Shown: piece by piece, positions 1 to 11,200 of the stretch
How positions within the stretch are numbered: the stretch's first letter is position 1
How the letters are laid out: the number at the start of each line of letters is the position of its first letter
Assembly (NCBI GenBank): GCA_024509875.1
Contig: JAMPIV010012453.1
Span: 186,001-250,000 of the forward strand
Origin: Oreohelix idahoensis
Lineage: Eukaryota; Mollusca; Gastropoda; Stylommatophora; Oreohelicidae
Direction of reading: 5' to 3'
Length of the DNA stretch: 64,000 bases
The notes under the pieces: model-generated
The model's database searches: none
What the model saw: the letters and a program-made list of their open reading frames with translations, nothing else
What the model was told of the DNA's origin: nothing
Translations under genes and position numbers: made by a program

Positions 1-628
1 AAGACTTGTACCATCTAAAATTGATTTCTGTCCACAGCACAGAGACACAACAGCTTACAGACTTCAGCATCATCAAGTTCTGAAATTTAACTATGTACCA
101 AAGATGCACCACCTTTATATCCTGGTCAGCTTGTGTACCTTCAACTGTAGCAGTGGCAGGGACCAGCTCCTAAGCGCAACAGAATTGACATCACGGAAAT
201 TCCACAGAACATAATAGAAGAAAATTTCAATACATTCACCGGACAACACAGTAACTTTGATCCTAGATAATCTGCAAAACCAGCAACTAATCCTAGATAA
301 TCTACAAAACCGCCTACCACCAAGTACACTATCACAACAAACTCCAACTAAAGCTGAAACTTCAGCAGTACCAACCTGTGTAGTTGTCAGGGGGCTTGAG
401 AAAACAAAGATGGCTGTGCATGGGGGGCTAGACACCTGATCATGTTAAACAAATTGGCCACAGAAACCACCGCTGCAAGAGTTTGTACTTTGGGCTAGGC
501 TTCCTCAAGATGGCCATTTGCAGTGGTGGTTCTATAAGGAGTGAAAACCACTCATTTTGGATGTCGATGGAAACATCCCAGCTGTTACAGACTTTGACAG
601 ACACGCTCATTTTGAATACTACGTATGT
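1..628. other. No recognisable gene
   Basis: Contains a short repeat (AATCCTAGATAATCT at about 260 and 292) and unremarkable sequence. Short open frames on both strands show no domain. This is the target sequence into which the LINE at 640 inserted. Confidence 0.5.
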
Positions 629-639
629 ATATCTTCTGT

Positions 640-2135
640 TCTGCTAACAAAATACGACATCAGAGTCACTCTCCAGTGGATACTAGGGCACACAGACATA
701 CCAGGCAACGATAAAGCAGACAGACTAGCAAAACTAGGAGCAAGCATGGTTCAAACAAACACTCCAGCAAACATGCAGACAGTTAAATGAATACTCCAAA
801 ACAACTTAAAAGAGGAATAGCTGAACTGATGGGCAAAAGGGTCTACTGGACGTGCCTTGTATAAAGAAATGGCCCATCCCAACAAAAATGACAACATTAA
901 CCTTTAGCACGCTGCGGGCGACACATGTCGCCGAAGATAACCTATGCTCTGCACGCTGGAGCTGCCATGTGTCGCCTTACGGATATCACCGTTTCTAGCA
1001 TGAGGACTTGTGTACACGTGATTTCAGCCCTGTATGTTAAGTTGTAATGTTATTTGCAAGAGAGTTAGCTTCCGTTTCCGATCTTAAAAAAGCGATGGGT
1101 GTATCCGCATTTATTTTTTGTAAATTTTTTAAATCGAAATGAATCTGCATCAACACACAGCCATTTTTGCTCTAATTTTATTGGATTCTGACGCCATGCA
1201 GTGGGGATGAGATTTTTGTCTTTATAAGCGCTGATATCGGTTCTCAGAATATGTTTGATGGCTGAGATGGAAACGAAAGTAAAATGGCCTTTCAAGTATG
1301 TATAATGTTAGGGGTTAGGACTAGGAATATCGGAAAGATTTAGAATTTCGGCCGAATGTCACAGCTGACGAGAGCGTTTGTTGCTTTGCTACTGATGATG
1401 GGTGTAACGAAAAGATCGTCATTTGATTTGTATTGGTCTATTGGTCAAATGACTTTCATTGAGATGCAAGGGATATGGACCCTTCGTTTGCTGGTTATTT
1501 TTTTAAATTTTTTTTTAAATTTTAAAATAAAAAAAAAATATTTTTTTATTATTTAAAATTTTTTTTTCGTTTTTTTTCATCTTTCCTTTCCTCTCTTCCT
1601 ATCACATCTAATATGTACACAAACAAATTTTATATCATCAGATTCACCATTCATTTATTTATATAAATTCCAAACATGATAGCAATTGACCAAGAAACAC
1701 AAAAACTATAGACATTAAGGGTCACCCACTATAGAAACGGGACGCTGTGAAAAAGAATGCAGCTGGAGGCGAAAATTTTCGCCAAAGAATGCAGCGTGCT
1801 AAAGGTTAATAACCTACGACGTAAGGAGCAGAGCACAATCTTCCAACTAAGAACAAAATACACCAGACTCAACAAGCACTTAAACAAATTAAACCCCACA
1901 CGAGCCTAATTGCAGCAACTGTACCCATCCGTATGAGACAGTTCAGCATGTGCTGCTCACTTGCCCAGGACTCTCCACATAGAGACGACAGCTATTGCCA
2001 GGCTCCCCAACAATCACAAACACTCTATACAGCACCATTCAACAGCTACAGAACACATGTAAATTCTTCAGCTTGGCATTGACAGCTAAAGAGCGACGAG
2101 CTCAGCAGCCCTAGTTAATCAACAACAACACAACA
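640..2135 (+). mobile_element. 5'-truncated LINE with RNase H tail (interrupted)
   Basis: The first 150 bases encode the C-terminal part of an RNase H domain (VTLQWILGHTDIPGNDKADR), typical of non-LTR retrotransposons carrying RNase H. Downstream, past an insertion at 901-1805, comes a Cys/His stretch (CTHPYETVQHVLLTCP) and a (CAA)n-type tail near 2120-2135. The insertion is flanked by the 11-bp repeat ATATCTTCTGT at 629-639 and 2136-2146. A second, diverged copy of the same 3' end is at about 61187-61790. Stop codons and frameshifts make it non-functional. Confidence 0.8.
901..1805. mobile_element. 905-bp TTAA-flanked non-autonomous DNA transposon (piggyBac-type)
   Basis: Flanked by TTAA on both sides (897-900 and 1806-1809) and bounded by 15-bp perfect inverted repeats CCTTTAGCACGCTGC. 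Near the right end is a perfect 16-bp palindrome GGCGAAAATTTTCGCC at about 1779; near the left end is the imperfect GGCGACACATGTCGCC. TTAA target and CCYT-like tips suit a piggyBac-type MITE; Kolobok also uses TTAA. There is no transposase. It sits inside the LINE at 640-2135. Confidence 0.8.
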
Positions 2136-2924
2136 ATATCTTCTGTAATATGAAACAGTTTTGTGTAACTACTTTTCAGGAACGACCTCTCATATTGTAG
2201 GTTGATTCTTGTCTAAACTTATGTTGCACTTTGGGTATTATTGATTTTTGCTGCAAATTATCTGAAATATCTGTTGTTAATTCTTACTTACTTACTTAGT
2301 CATTCCTCTTCTGCCTTGAGGTGTAGAGGTTTATAAGAGAGAGCACCAGACTATCCTATCGGCTGTCTTCCTCTTAGCCTGGTTCCATTCTAGTCCTCGG
2401 TCCTTCAAAGATTGTCCAATGTTGTTGTCATGGTTGAGTTTGAGTGTAGAGTATTTGTCGAGTTGGACAACAGTAGTGAAATCGACAAGGAATAGTGGAC
2501 TGACAGAGATATAGATTACACACACAGAAAGGTGTAAATAGGAGATGGACTTGAGACAACCTGGAAGAAGATTTATTCAAAGGATCTCTCTCTCCAGGCC
2601 TCAACTCACTTTTACTGTCTAAGCATCTCCTGCTCTCACTCTTTTCTCTTATCATACATAGAGATTCTAGTAAAGAGCTAAAAATACAAATATGGATGGA
2701 AAGGTCGTGAACAGCGTATTAATAAAGGTGTAAACTTTATTCAAGAAGAAAAAGCATGGAATTAATGCATATCATCATACACAGCATAAAATTACATCAA
2801 TAATCAAAATATTCATCAATAGTCATCAATAACTCATCAATAACCAAAATATGCAAAATACACCAACAACCACACACACACCACCATTCATAAAACCTGT
2901 AGAACACAGAGAGATGAAATAACT

Positions 2925-3480
2925 GAGTGTCAGTCCGTCCGCTTTCGGGACCATATGAAATAGCTCCAGCAAGTGGTTTTTTCGTACATATCCTCCATGG
3001 GTGATGGAATTAACCTGAATAAAATCACTGTATAGGCGCTATCATTGGTGATTCCTCCCTAATGGCGCGAGGTGGTCTGGAAGACTCTATTTATCTCCTG
3101 CTGATTGAATAAACAAACTGAGCGACAGCCTGTCCACTATTTCGTGGGACCAAATGTGCTAGCTCCAGAAAGTGTATTACTTGTAGATCCTTCGTGAGGG
3201 ACTAGCCTACAAAACTTTCTTTGTTGGTGCTAAACGTTGGTGACTCCCCTTATAGCGTGAGTGGGGCTGGAACTCTGTCTATCTTTCTTGCTGGCCAAAT
3301 AACCGAACTGAGTGACAGCCTGTCTGCTTTTCGTGGGACCAAATGTGCTAGCTTCAGAAAGTGTATTACTTGTAGATCCTTCGTGAGGGACTAGCCTACA
3401 AAACTTTCTTTGTTGGTGCTAAACGTTGGTGACTCCCCTTATAGCGTGAGTGGGGCTGGAACTCTGTCCATAGATGGCTG
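2925..3480. repeat. Three ~190-bp tandem repeats within the solo LTR
   Basis: Units begin with CTGAGTGACAGCCTGTC-like sequence near 2925, 3118 and 3307. The second and third are nearly identical over about 160 bp, and the first is clearly diverged. Tandem repeats in LTR U3 regions often hold promoter elements; that role is inferred. Confidence 0.75.
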
Positions 3481-3740
3481 CTCATACGTGCGAAGTTCTA
3501 CATAATCCAGAAATAAGCCATGGGACGAAGTCACTTGAGGACAACTGATCCCAAGGCGTGCTTATCCGGCACTAGAATAGGCTTTAAATCCGGTTTTGGC
3601 TGGTTGACTGTGGCTTGGCTGAGTGCCCCGTTTAGGCATACAGAGACTGGTGAATTGAATTCTGCTATATATGCTGGGCTGATTTATGTGCTGGAAACCG
3701 TACTGCTCTGACTGGTAATCCAATAGGCGAGTAGGAAACT

Positions 3741-3952
3741 TCTTCTTCTTCTTCTTCCGTCCTTAGCCACCGACCGTCAAAGCAGTCAGTGGCCATTACG
3801 CCTAATGGCGTCTTAGGGCAACAGCAGATAGGTTTTCTTTGCCATTGTTTCCCATCACGCCTATTGGCGTCTTTAGGGCAATGGCAAATCAATCCATCCG
3901 CTGTTGTTTCCGTAATCGAAGTGACTGGCAAACGGGTGATCAGCCCGTTGGT
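3741..3952 (-). mobile_element. Short SINE-like retroposon with (GAA)n tail
   Basis: About 210 bp on the minus strand ending in (GAA)n, seen here as (TTC)n. Flanked by the 12-bp repeat GAGTAGGAAACT (3729-3740 and 3953-3964). It contains two related internal segments around GACGCCAATAGGCGT and GACGCCATTAGGCGT. A 5'-truncated copy with the same tail lies at 29792-29918. Confidence 0.75.
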
Positions 3953-5904
3953 GAGTAGGAAACTACTACTGCATTAGATGATTTCAGATTTAGCGTTGGC
4001 TCGTGGCATTGCGTGAGCTTAACTCCCGTGATAGGGAAATGGCGTTGACAAAGGGTTGTTGTTTCAGGTATGGCTGTGACACTCGTGGGGCTAGATATCC
4101 TCAGAATCCCTCTAGACCGAAGAGACGGTGACATTCTTCGTCTGATTGGAAACTAGACTAGCAATTCGGTATCCCCTGAAACTGAGACCGAAAAGAGACA
4201 CCCTTTTACATCAAGCAAATAATAAATCACACTAACTTTATACAGAAAGTTTTGCTCCACTATGGGATTAAATTTATTGTAGTTATTGCTATGATAGTTT
4301 AGGGCTGTCTTTAACCATGTCTCCTGTTCCTTAAAAATATCAATTATCAACACGCGCCCGCATAGGCTTAATATATTTTGTACACCCATGTACCTGTCAG
4401 TAAATGTTCTGACATCAAACAACTACTTCTCTTCTTCCAACTAAACATACAGCTGAATGGATATGCTTATTCATCTTACAACATTAAGTGAATTTACATA
4501 AACAGATTACAGCATTTGACATTACACAAATAAATCGTATGTCCCCTTGGGGAAATATATTAATATTCCACAAAATGAGTACAAAGAAAATGCAATGTTC
4601 TTGCTATAATACAGTTGTGACTGAGTCATAAGGTAAAATGTTTTCTATGGCTGGTGGCTGCTCTTGTGAAAGTTATGGCTAGAGTCTAGCTACACAAGTA
4701 AGCATAAAATGATTCTCCCCAGCCACTAAAAATATCTATCCACAAGGAATAAGCGACTATCTCCCATAATTAAGTGTTTAAGTGAATAATCCACACCTGA
4801 CATTATCTTACGGAAATGACAGTTAATTAGCCTATTTTTAACCCATGATAAGCATCTGTGGACTGATTCTACGCCTAGTGAGTGTCTGTTATTGTAAGTC
4901 TATCATTTAACCCATTATAAACCAAAAAGCGTAAACACCACTCAACTAAGGCCGTAGAGAGCGCTACATTATCACTGAATAAAATTACTAGGAGAAGTCC
5001 TCAGAAATGAATTCACGTCACTTCCTATCAGATATATATAAAAAGCTAACATGAATATATCATATAATAGTTATAAGAGTTGTTTACTCACCCCGAGAAA
5101 ATGCCAAGAAACAGGCAAAAAACATTTAGTTCTGTGTTAATGTTTGCCTTATTTCCATAATGGTCTATCTCGGGCCAGGAAACACTCACGAGTGTGTTGG
5201 CTATTAAACCAATCTACTCTTATAGTTTACCAATAAACACCTGGCATGCATATTTCTACAGATGTATCGGCGTGTAACGTAATAAGAGTAAGACAGAGGT
5301 TTCTCTTAGAGACTACATCAAAGACAACAGAAATCGTGCGAAAGTTCCCCAGGTAGAGAAATGCATAATATTATGAGAGCTCTAACTGCATTCTGAAGCC
5401 AAACACAGAGACTGACCGCGATTGTTATCTCCCCCTGAAACAGATCACACTCATTACCCAGGCCTCAAAGGGTACTAGCCGCTCGTGATCAAACGTTTTA
5501 AAGCGACCAGAGAAATTCCCCTGTTCGGACCACAGAGGGTACCCGCCGCTAACGAACCGTTTCTTTCACAGAAACCGTCTTTGGCTCGTTCTAACACTTT
5601 AAGCGTAACAGACGTTCTTCTGATCAGGCCAGGTGTGCTGACGTAACATTATCGTTCGCTGACCGCTGCAGGCTCGAACGTAAACAACCTCGGGTGGGGT
5701 TTGAGAAGGAGAAAACAATTGGGCCACACAGGTAGCAAACAAAATGTCTAGGAAAACAGAACATTAAAGAGTAATAACATTGAGACGAGATGGAAAAATA
5801 AATTAAGTCACTGTCTACGTGACAGTTGTCCTCCTAGCGGACTCTGGGTCGTCCTGGAAGTCTGGATCCCTGGCTGCTAGTTTCCCGTGCTTTGTTGTTA
5901 ATTC

Positions 5905-6390
5905 AATGAAAATATTTTTATATGATAGGAAACTATGTTGAGCAATACAACAGGAGACATTCTGATCATCAGAAGTTGTCCCCTGTCGATCAAATGTCTT
6001 TGTTTCAGAAAAGGGGATGTAATATAATCCCTTAAAATTTGAAACTATCTTTGTACGAATATGGTGTAATAAAGTTGTGGCAAAAAGATGATCTTGTGTT
6101 ATTGTGCATATTTCATATATTATATGTGAGTGCTGTAGTAGACATAGTACAGCACGTATACATAATAATGCCACAACCCATATGTGTTAAGCTTTTTCAA
6201 AAGTGATCATTGACACAAAAATACCAGTTGGGGTAGTTATGAATCACGAGTTGGGCTCACGCATAACTAGACCGACTTCAGCAACTTATCAATCACGAGC
6301 TGGGTGACGTGGCGGCATGTGTATCATAAATCCTGATTAAACTGTGATTATGTGATAAAACATTGTGTAATCTTGACTAAAGTATCTGAT
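5905..6390. other. No recognisable gene
   Basis: AT-rich sequence. Two similar phrases (AATCACGAGTTGGG / AATCACGAGCTGGG) occur at about 6242 and 6292. No coding or element structure was seen. Confidence 0.4.
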
Positions 6391-6394
6391 TGAC

Positions 6395-6635
6395 AGAGTG
6401 GTTAGACTGCTGGTCTCTCACTGCAAAGGTGCCGGGCTCGATTCACGGTATTGACACACTTCAGTCTATCCAGCTGTAAATGGGTACCTGACTTTACACT
6501 TGAGTTGGGGAAGGAAAAAGCAACGAGGAAGGGAACTGGTCACCCCACCTCTCGATGCTGGACCTAGTATAGTGAAGTCTCTAACACTTCCCTCCCCTAC
6601 AGCATTATCTGCTATGGGACTACATTTACCTTTTT
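6395..6635 (+). mobile_element. tRNA-derived SINE, diverged
   Basis: The head carries an A-box-like AGTGGTTAGACTGCTGG and a B-box-like GGCTCGATTCACG, spaced as in a tRNA promoter. It is followed by a body about 180 bp long ending near CTACATTTACCTTTTT. It does not fold as a normal tRNA, so it is called a SINE. Confidence 0.55.
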
Positions 6636-6812
6636 AAAAAATCTTGACTAAGTATTACAAATAAATCCTTATTTCAGTTAAAGTAGATCAGTAGACTAAA
6701 GCCATTGAATTAATTAGACTTATACTTTTAATAGATTTGTCATGGAAAACAGGTAGTGAAAGTATGTCACGCACACTGACTGACTGAATGATGAGTCTCA
6801 ATTCTCCTAATT

Positions 6813-7073
6813 GATCATCTTTGAGAATTGATGAGTGTTCAGTTAGACATGAACTACCAGAACTGACCGTCTTTGAGAATTGATGAGTATTCTGTTAGAC
6901 ATGAACTACCAGAACTGATCGTCTTTGAGAATTGATGAGTATTCTGTTAGACATGAACTACCAGAACTGATCGTCATTGAGAATTGATGAGTATTCTGTT
7001 AGACATGAACTACCAGAACTGATCGTCATTGAGAATTGATGAGTATTCTGTTAGACATGAACTACCAGAACTG
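6813..7073. repeat. Minisatellite, 52-bp unit, five copies
   Basis: Units carrying TTGAGAATTGATGAGT and GACATGAACTACCAGAACTG repeat every 52 bp. Units 2-5 differ by only a few bases; the first is more diverged. Confidence 0.9.
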
Positions 7074-8147
7074 TTTGGAAAATAGGTATCGATATGTTTT
7101 CATCATTGTCATTGTTTTACTGAGTTTAGTATAATAATTTATCTAGCATACTCTTTATCCTTTGTATGGATTGGTTAACTGATCAAATATCATTGCCTAG
7201 ATTTGAGGGTAAGGAGAGAAGTATAGAAAGGCTATAGAAAATCTCATCTTTATTTTTTTGTTTTTGTGTTTTTTTTAAATTTATTTTTTAGTTTGTTTGT
7301 GACTGTGGCTGACAAAGGATATTCCTGAAATGTTGTGTTTCTAGAGCATTGTTCATTTGTAAAACTGACTACAATATCATTTTTCATTTTTTCTTTTTAA
7401 TTTTCTATTGTCAGTTTTACAATAGTCCCCTTCCTTGTTTACACTTAAAGTAGTTAACAAGAGTGAAGTCACCATAAAAGTGTGTGGGAGATAATACCCA
7501 AGAAAAATCCATCAAATTCAGTCAGAAGGAAAATATCTAGTTCAAACATTACTAAACATTGAGTCATTAACAGGACAACATCATAAAAAAGAAGATGGAA
7601 ATGGCTGTAGTGTATTTTAAGATTGCTAAAAATTCTCACATGATCTTTTACGAAGGGTCTACAAGAAAAATAGAGAGAGAGAGAAAGAAAAAAAGAATAA
7701 CCTATGGAAAAAATGGAGAAGAATTGTATGTAAGGAGCAACATATGTGAGAATGAACTGAATTGACATAAAAGAGAGGCTATATTGAGGAAACCCAGTTA
7801 TTGTCTTATGATCCAGAATGAGAGGCTAATATTGAGGAAACCCAGTTATTGTCTTATGATCCAGAATGAGAGGCTAATATTGAGGACACCCAGTTATTGT
7901 CTTATGATCCAGAATGAGCAAGGGGAGTAGAAGGAGCAGAAACTAAATAAGTATATTTAGTTGAAAGGATTGACAGATAGAATTAGTTTGAAACTACATC
8001 CACATTAAATGCACTGGCTGTAGAAATAGCAAGTGAATATGTCAAATGACCTTAAAGAACATTTTATGTAATTCTGGCATGGTTAATGATTGCTACATGC
8101 TTACATAATCCTGCTTTGTGATACACATAATGAGAGATCTTTTACAG
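7074..8147. other. AT-rich sequence upstream of the first kinase exon
   Basis: Apart from the 48-bp repeats at 7773-7918, it contains homopolymer T runs and nothing else recognised. No clear promoter is identifiable, and this is probably intronic because exon 1 lacks a start codon. Confidence 0.4.
7773..7918. repeat. Minisatellite, 48-bp unit, three copies
   Basis: GAGAGGCTAATATTGAGG... repeats three times at 48-bp spacing with one or two differences per unit. Confidence 0.9.
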
Positions 8148-8274
8148 ATCAGTAGGCAGGTATGAGGATTTAAATCATAGAACGGGGAATGATGACTTTG
8201 ACTTCGTCAGAGTCATTGGAAAAGGCAGCTATGGTGAGGTTTGGCTGGGAAAGCACAAGAAGGACAAGAAACAG
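8148..8274 (+). CDS. NEK4: NEK4-like exon 1 (first recognisable)
   Basis: Encodes the N-terminal kinase strand and the glycine-rich loop [15 protein letters not shown], ending KDKKQ just before a GT donor at 8275. The acceptor is taken as TTTTACAG ending at 8147; a nearer AG at 8158 would also be possible, so the 5' border is uncertain. The frame has no ATG here. The same bases in another frame form a long open frame to 8776, which is a shadow. Confidence 0.85.
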
Positions 8275-11200
8275 GTATTGTAAATCTATTTCCTGCCAAA
8301 AAATATATTCTTATTATTATCATCTTCCTTCTTCATCATTACCATTCAGCTCCGCAAAGATCAAAGGTCATCAAGAAACTCATTCGTCATTACCATTCAG
8401 CTCCGCAAAGATCATAGGTCATCAAGAAACTCATTCATCATTACCATTCAGCTCCGCAAAGATCAAAGGTCATCAAGAAACTCATTCATCATTACCATTC
8501 AGCTCCGCAAAGATCAAAGGTCATCAACAAGCTCATGCCACTTGGCTGTTCTGTGCCATCATTTCCAGATTTTTCTATGTCTTCCTCATACCTTTCATTT
8601 CTGTCTCCAGTTCTCCTTTCCTTCCATGTTTATTTCAGTCTCCCTCTACTTCTCTTACCCTGGGGATTCCAGAAAAAGGACTGCCTTGTAATGCCATCAG
8701 CATGTTTCCAGTGTGTGTCCTACCCACAGCCACTGTCTTCTCACTTATAAGAAATTCTTATTATGCTGTGCAGTAATTTCAGATGTATATCCTGTTTAGT
8801 AGTATCTTCCTCTGTATTGTTTCTTTGTGTGCAGAATTGGATTATAGTGGTTCTTGGGTTTTTTTGTGTGTGGGGCTTAAATCTTGAATTTATAATTATC
8901 GGGGTGATACTGGTTCCCATTCCATCAATACCATCTTTGTTTCTGGTAACATGAAGGCAAACCCCTCAGTGTATGTGTGATTTTCATCTTAATGTCCTGA
9001 ACAGATGTTGTTTTCTCTGTTATTCAGTGTTCTGCTCTATTCCATCCAATCTCCTCTAGTCCCAGTAGTTTTATGTTACAGCATCTCATTTCCTTGACCA
9101 CTTGCGTCATTTTTCCAGTTTCATTCAGTGTATTCACATTTCCCAGTAGCCATTCTAGGTATTGCTTTGTTGACAGAGCAGCTAGACTCCTAGTATCTGG
9201 CTGTCATCAGATTGTGTTATACACCTTGCTTGTGAGGATTCTGGACTTGGGCTGATAGCTACACTTGCAGATTCTGTAACATATTTTTTTTTTCTAGACC
9301 TGGGTTTCAACCCTAACTCAACTTCCAGTCTAGGATTATCTGTTTTGCTTTCTTTGTCATGCTTCTGTCAATAACTTTTGTAGTTTTACTGAACCTGCCA
9401 GGAGCAGAAGGCTCCCACTGACAAATGTTATAGTGTCCTCAATGCATGCAAGTCATGCCACCACTTAGGTGGAGCAAAAATATGACAGGAAAGATCATAT
9501 GTCCTTGTAAAAATAATTTTCACGTTGAGGGTAATGCAGACCTTTATATAAGCAATTATTATTTCTTAATTAATAATAAATTAGTTTGAATAATTTACAA
9601 GATGGCATGTTTCAAAATCACTTAATGAGGAAATAAATATACTTAACAGGTTATTCAAGCACAAAATATCAACTAGTCCTGAGTTTTAACAGTGATAATT
9701 CATCTAGTCTATTTTTATGTCATTATACATTTATGAGGTGGTATAGGCCAGAATAAACAACTTACCTTGATCAGAAAATTATCATGTGCTAACATTTGGA
9801 AAATAATTTTTAATATTTGTATTCATTGCAACACTATGAATGGTGTTACAAATGATGAACAGTAGAGTTGATATCATTATCACCACTACTGTTCAACATG
9901 TGTACAAATAAGATAACATCTGAGATCAATCTGAGACAAAATTTTGGTTGAGCCATAAGAAGTTTGTAAAATGGACATTAGTGGGACTAGAAGTGACAGG
10001 TTGAGGATATAGTGGAACATATACAACTTTAATACCTAGAAAGCTCAACATTTATCTTCACCCAGATCAAGAGTCCTAACCTGTTTCAATTTTTCAGTAT
10101 GTACTGAAAAAGATGAACCTGGGTAAAGCTTCTAAAAGGGAGAGAAAGTCAGCAGAACAAGAGGCCAAGTTGTTGTCTAAGTTGAAACATCCTAACATTG
10201 TGTCATACAAAGACTCTTTTGAGACCGATGGTTTTCTGTATATAGCCATGCAGTATTGTGAAGGAGGGGACCTGTATGCACGGTTGAAAGAGCAAAAAGG
10301 TGTTCCATTGGAAGAAAGACAGGTGGTGGAGTGGTTTGTTCAAATTGCAATGGCTCTTCAGGTAGGTGTTTTTTTTTACTTTGACTAAATAAAATAAAAA
10401 AAGTAGACACTCCATTGCAGAGGTAGTGCAGTGGTTAGTGCACTGGCTTCCAAGCTCAGTGGTCCATGGTTCGATCCCCAGTTGAGGTGGGATTTTTTAG
10501 ACCGCAAATGGCTCCGGGGTCAACCCAACCTCATGAATTAGGTACCAGAGCAACTCTGGGAAGGTTAAAGGCAGCTGACATTGATGTTTGAGTTCATGAT
10601 TGTTATTATTGTGGGAAGGTTAAAGGCAGCTGACATTTGATGTTTGAGTTCATGATTGTTATTATTGTGGGAAGGTTAAAGGCAGCTGACATTTGATGTT
10701 TGAGTTCATGATTGTTATTATTGTGTTGCACTTGATTTAATTTGTATTTTTATACATTTTCCAGTGCAAAGAAAGCACCTCCTGCTTTTGTATTCTTATT
10801 GTGATATCAATGTTTATTCCTCCAACTTTGTCCACACTACTGCCAGGATTATGTATGATTACTTGTCTTTAGAGATGTATCTCCTAGTACAGTCTGGTTA
10901 TCGTTAGTTGCACTTATTTTCATAATCTGTGTCTTGTCTTTTGTTTATTTTCAAACCCAGCTGTTGTAACGTTTAATCAAGTATACTTAATTTGTATTGT
11001 ATCTGGTCATGGTTATGGGACACAGGAGCCAGGTCATTGGCAAAATCTAGATAATCAGGCTGTTTTGTTAAGAGTTCACTGGATTCCATTTCTGTTGGTT
11101 GATGTTGTGGTTTTTATAGTCCAGTCAACAGCCAGTCGAAACCGTTGAATACTTTTTCAAATTCCACAGATTGGGTTATGTGGTGAGTTCATTTCTGAGC

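Larger units (their letters stand above)
2426..5824. mobile_element. Solo LTR, 3.4 kb
   Basis: Begins TGTCATGG and ends CGTGACA, so it has TG...CA termini with inverted TGTCA/TGACA tips. It is flanked by the 5-bp duplication GTTGT (2421-2425 and 5825-5829). It contains no coding sequence, tRNA-primer site or polypurine tract that would indicate an internal region. The parent family is not the one at 13085 or 47033 by visible sequence. It holds three ~190-bp repeats and a nested SINE. Confidence 0.78.
2284..5892 (-). mobile_element. RTE-like LINE 3' fragment split by a solo LTR
   Basis: Two pieces, 2284-2425 and 5825-5892, match consecutive parts of the 3' end of the LINE at 38015-40099, including the (TTAC)n tail as read on the + strand. 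The ends are marked by the 12-bp repeat TGTTGTTAATTC at 2272-2283 and 5893-5904. The LINE part is only about 205 bp; the rest is the LTR inserted into it. Confidence 0.85.

Noticed and set aside
6813..7073. CRISPR-like regular repeats
   Set aside because: Contiguous minisatellite without unique spacers, in a eukaryotic genome.
8189..8776. 195-codon open frame on the plus strand
   Set aside because: It is the wrong frame of kinase exon 1 extended through a 51-bp minisatellite whose unit is a multiple of three. No domain.
10422..10500. Possible tRNA gene
   Set aside because: A and B boxes are present but the cloverleaf is not, and the sequence continues into a SINE body. The same applies at 6395, 27470, 35328, 55861 and 57166.
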